Part shown: in pieces, positions 61,540 to 64,000 of the stretch
Numbering within the stretch: position 1 is the first letter of the stretch
Layout of the letters: every line of letters starts with the position of its first letter
Origin: Adineta vaga
Taxonomy: Eukaryota; Rotifera
Direction: 5' to 3'
DNA: 64,000 bases
NCBI GenBank assembly: GCA_021613535.1
Contig: CP075493.1
Coordinates: 3,658,001 to 3,722,000 of the forward strand
Position numbers and translations under genes: made by a program
Notes under the pieces: generated by a model
Told to the model about the DNA's origin: nothing
The model's input: only the letters and a program-made list of their open reading frames with translations
The model's database searches: none

Positions 61540-62778
61540 ATGAAAAGTGAAACAAATAAAACAACAAATACGATTCCACTTGTGGCAACAACAAGTGATG
61601 ATTTGTCGGATCCAAATAATCTCAAAGCAATTCATTCAATCGAAGCAATTTTAGGTATTAAAAATGGTGAACATTATCATCAACAACATCCATTTGCTTC
61701 ACATTTTTTCCCTTCATCTGCACAAATGCATCATCAATCAAGTAAGAAACGACATTCCCATCGGCCTTATTCAGATGGTATGCTTTGAAAAACTGAAATT
61801 TCGTAAGATTTATTGTTTCTCTTTCTTCTATTCAAATAGTTAAAACAGTTCGTCGTGTTAGTAATGAAACCGATGTCTTAAGTAATAGTAAAAGTAATGG
61901 TAATTCTGAAGATGATCTCGATGATGATGATGATGATAATGATAGTATTGATCATTGTTTAACAAATTCTCAACATGATTCGAAGAAAAAACATCGACGA
62001 AATCGTACAACATTTACAACATTTCAATTACATGAACTTGAACGAGCTTTTGAAAAATCTCGTAAGTCATATAAAATTTAAATAGGATTTAACTGATTTC
62101 TGTTCTTTTTCGTTCCAGATTATCCTGATGTATACAATCGAGAAGAATTAGCAGTTAAGATTAGTTTACCTGAAGTTCGAGTGCAAGTTTGGTAAGTTAA
62201 TAGTGTTGGTTTTTTTCAACTTGATATATTTTTAATCGTTTGATTTTGATATTAGGTTTCAAAATCGTCGGGCAAAATGGCGTCGACAAGAAAAGGCTGA
62301 AGCAACTACATTGAAAATCAATCCCGATTTTCCTATGTCAAGTTTTCCACCAACATCCAAAAATAATACAATGGCTTCTTCATCATCACCATCATGTTCA
62401 TCAACAATACCAATTGATCCGTGGCTTGTAAATCCATTTTCACCATCGAATTCATCTTTTGGTACAAATACAAATGGCTCCAATAATCCTGGTCATATTC
62501 CTTTTTTTTCAACAAATTGTAATGTATCCTCACTTTATTCATCATCAACATATCCCACACCACCACTTCATCATCATCATCATCATCCGTATGGCTCATT
62601 TTCTACAGATACGAATGATATTTCAAATGAAACAAACAACAACAACAATAATAATAATAATAATAATAATACTACTTCAATTGCTCATTTACGTATCAAA
62701 GCCAAAGAATATATGAATGCTATTATTGGTACAACAAATACTACGAAAAATCATCTTGTATGGCCTCAGGGTGTATAA
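61540..62778 (+). CDS. RAX: Rx/RAX-type paired-class homeobox transcription factor
   Basis: Exons 61540-61777, 61840-62061, 62119-62191 and 62256-62778 give 351 aa. An octapeptide/Eh1-type motif HSIEAILGI lies in the first exon. The homeodomain is [35 protein letters not shown]...[21 protein letters not shown], with Gln at position 50 (VWFQNRR), as in Rx proteins; introns interrupt it after EKS and inside the codon for W. The C-terminus has an OAR motif, [18 protein letters not shown]. His-run and Asn-run microsatellites lie between. Rx genes act in anterior neural and eye development of animals. Confidence 0.93.
62636..62671 (+). repeat. (AAC/AAT)n trinucleotide run encoding poly-Asn
   Basis: Twelve Asn codons in a row inside the last exon of the Rx-type gene; an expandable microsatellite. 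A CAT run encoding poly-His lies at about 62569-62587. Confidence 0.8.
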
Positions 62779-64000
62779 AAACATGACGTTATCTCTTTTC
62801 TTTCGAAATTATGTGTATTCAGAGAGAATTTTCTTTTCTTTTGTGCTGCTAAGATTTGTTTTTCTTTTTCTATTCACAAAATATAATTCATTGAATTAGC
62901 TAAGTACCTAAATCATGTTCCTCTTTCTGTATAGGGTTATTACTTTGTTTCTTTAGCACTGAAAAGAAAAAAAGTAAGTTGACATTGTAATATAATTGCT
63001 GACAGACATCGCCATCATTCCCTTCTTTTACTTATTCTTTCTCGTCTCTATTAATTCATTGTGAATATAATGACGATCAATTTTATGTATTGCAAGCAGT
63101 TAAATGCACGCGACGAGATTAATAGAAAGGTAAGAGACCGACCGGGTAAAGAAAAAAAAAAGAAAACGAAGTAACGAAAACTCAAATATTATTACTTCAA
63201 TTAACGTCACGCTATGTCAATTGTTTAGATGAAGATTCACCTTTTTTTCTCCTCCCCATATAACATAATTAATTTTCTGCTCGAATGGACTGATGTGTGT
63301 TGATTACTTCATCATCATCACACCATACAAAGATGATAATTGATTTCGACTATACAATTGATTTCTTATCAAGAAAAATATTTCAAGACATTACCTTTTG
63401 TCACACAATGATAATGATGATAGACCCTACGGCAATAGAGAGAGAAGAAGAAAAAAAGAAAATTTCTCAAGAGATAATATCAAAAACAATAATGTCATTT
63501 GAATCGGAAACAACTTTGTCTATTTACATATATAATGAATCACAATTTCATTCAATTGTACGCATGTATTGTTGTATATTTACATATAATTATTATCATT
63601 AATTATATATTTAATTAATCGCATGATAATGTGTACCTAAAGACTTTGACAAACTTGTGAAGTGAAAAATATGTAATAAATGACGTAGTAATTGTGTAAA
63701 GATAGATTATTTATTATCCAATTCAGAATTAAGTATACAAAGTACCAGGTTTCAAGTTCTTTAATACTATTCTATCTATCATAGTTTTAACAAATCCTCA
63801 CAGACCTACGATTTGAAAATACTACAATTGATATGCAGATTAAATTATAATCCTAATTGATGTTATTTTATATATAACAACCTAAACATCGTTCTATTTC
63901 TTTGAGTTTACCCCGTTGTCTGTAGATTTTATCTGACCTAGATTATATATACTCAGTGAAATTTCTTATAAAATGTTGAATTGATATTAATAGAGAGAAT
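62779..64000. other. 3' flank of Rx-type gene, no gene seen
   Basis: AT-rich to the window end. A 101-codon plus ORF at 63297-63602 has no domain or splice context and is probably chance. Confidence 0.6.

Overview
The window is nuclear DNA of a small-genome animal. It is AT-rich, gene-dense and cut by many short introns, mostly 50-90 bases, with GTAAGT/GTATGT-type donors and TTTAG/TTCAG acceptors. Clear animal genes (RPS11, MED15, NBR1-type, CEP120, ATF4-type, NDRG, GALNT, SLC1, MORN5, MINDY, BarH and Rx homeobox genes, Shisa-like proteins) exclude bacteria, fungi and plants. Compactness, tiny introns, lack of recognisable transposons and splice acceptors sitting just 5' of several start codons (as expected with spliced-leader trans-splicing) fit a bdelloid rotifer or close relative. 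That placement is inference. All gene models below were spliced by hand; for most of them the exon lengths and phases close exactly.

Layout. 1.8-6.2 kb: membrane-anchored prolyl 4-hydroxylase, a small PH-like protein, and a tiny single-pass membrane protein (all minus). 6.6-10.5 kb: an NBR1-type autophagy receptor with an unexpected USP9X-like helical region. 11.5-13.7 kb: RPS11 and a Cys-rich membrane protein. 14.6-15.7 kb: a secreted protein (plus). 16.1-25.1 kb: MED15, a GALNT glycosyltransferase, a two-finger zinc protein and NDRG, tightly packed on the minus strand. 25.4-32.6 kb: Shisa-like protein, SLC1 glutamate transporter, MORN5/MINDY divergent pair, second Shisa-like protein. 33.5-34.8 kb: a trypsin-fold protease whose intron carries an antisense WWE-domain ORF. 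36.5-40.5 kb: two divergent BarH-class homeobox genes with a long non-coding interval. 40.9-45.3 kb: zinc-ribbon/HGT-domain protein, ATF4-type bZIP with a regulatory 5' leader, small signal-anchored protein. 45.9-52.4 kb: a membrane protein with a long cytoplasmic tail and a SUEL-lectin/CUB/Thr-rich secreted protein. 53.8-59.5 kb: CEP120 and an ankyrin protein, divergent. 61.5-62.8 kb: Rx-type paired homeobox.

The most interesting items are: (1) the ATF4-type gene keeps the two-uORF layout of vertebrate ATF4 (a 4-codon uORF1, then a uORF overlapping the main start) with a cluster of three GC-rich hairpins between them; (2) the NBR1-type protein appears to replace the ZZ finger by a USP9X/FAF-like helical segment; (3) the intron-nested antisense WWE mini-gene; (4) a protein joining a zinc-ribbon array to an HGT (ART/NEURL4-like) domain. 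Six apparent frameshifts can each be explained by one missing base, five of them in a short homopolymer, which points to consensus under-calling rather than pseudogenes.
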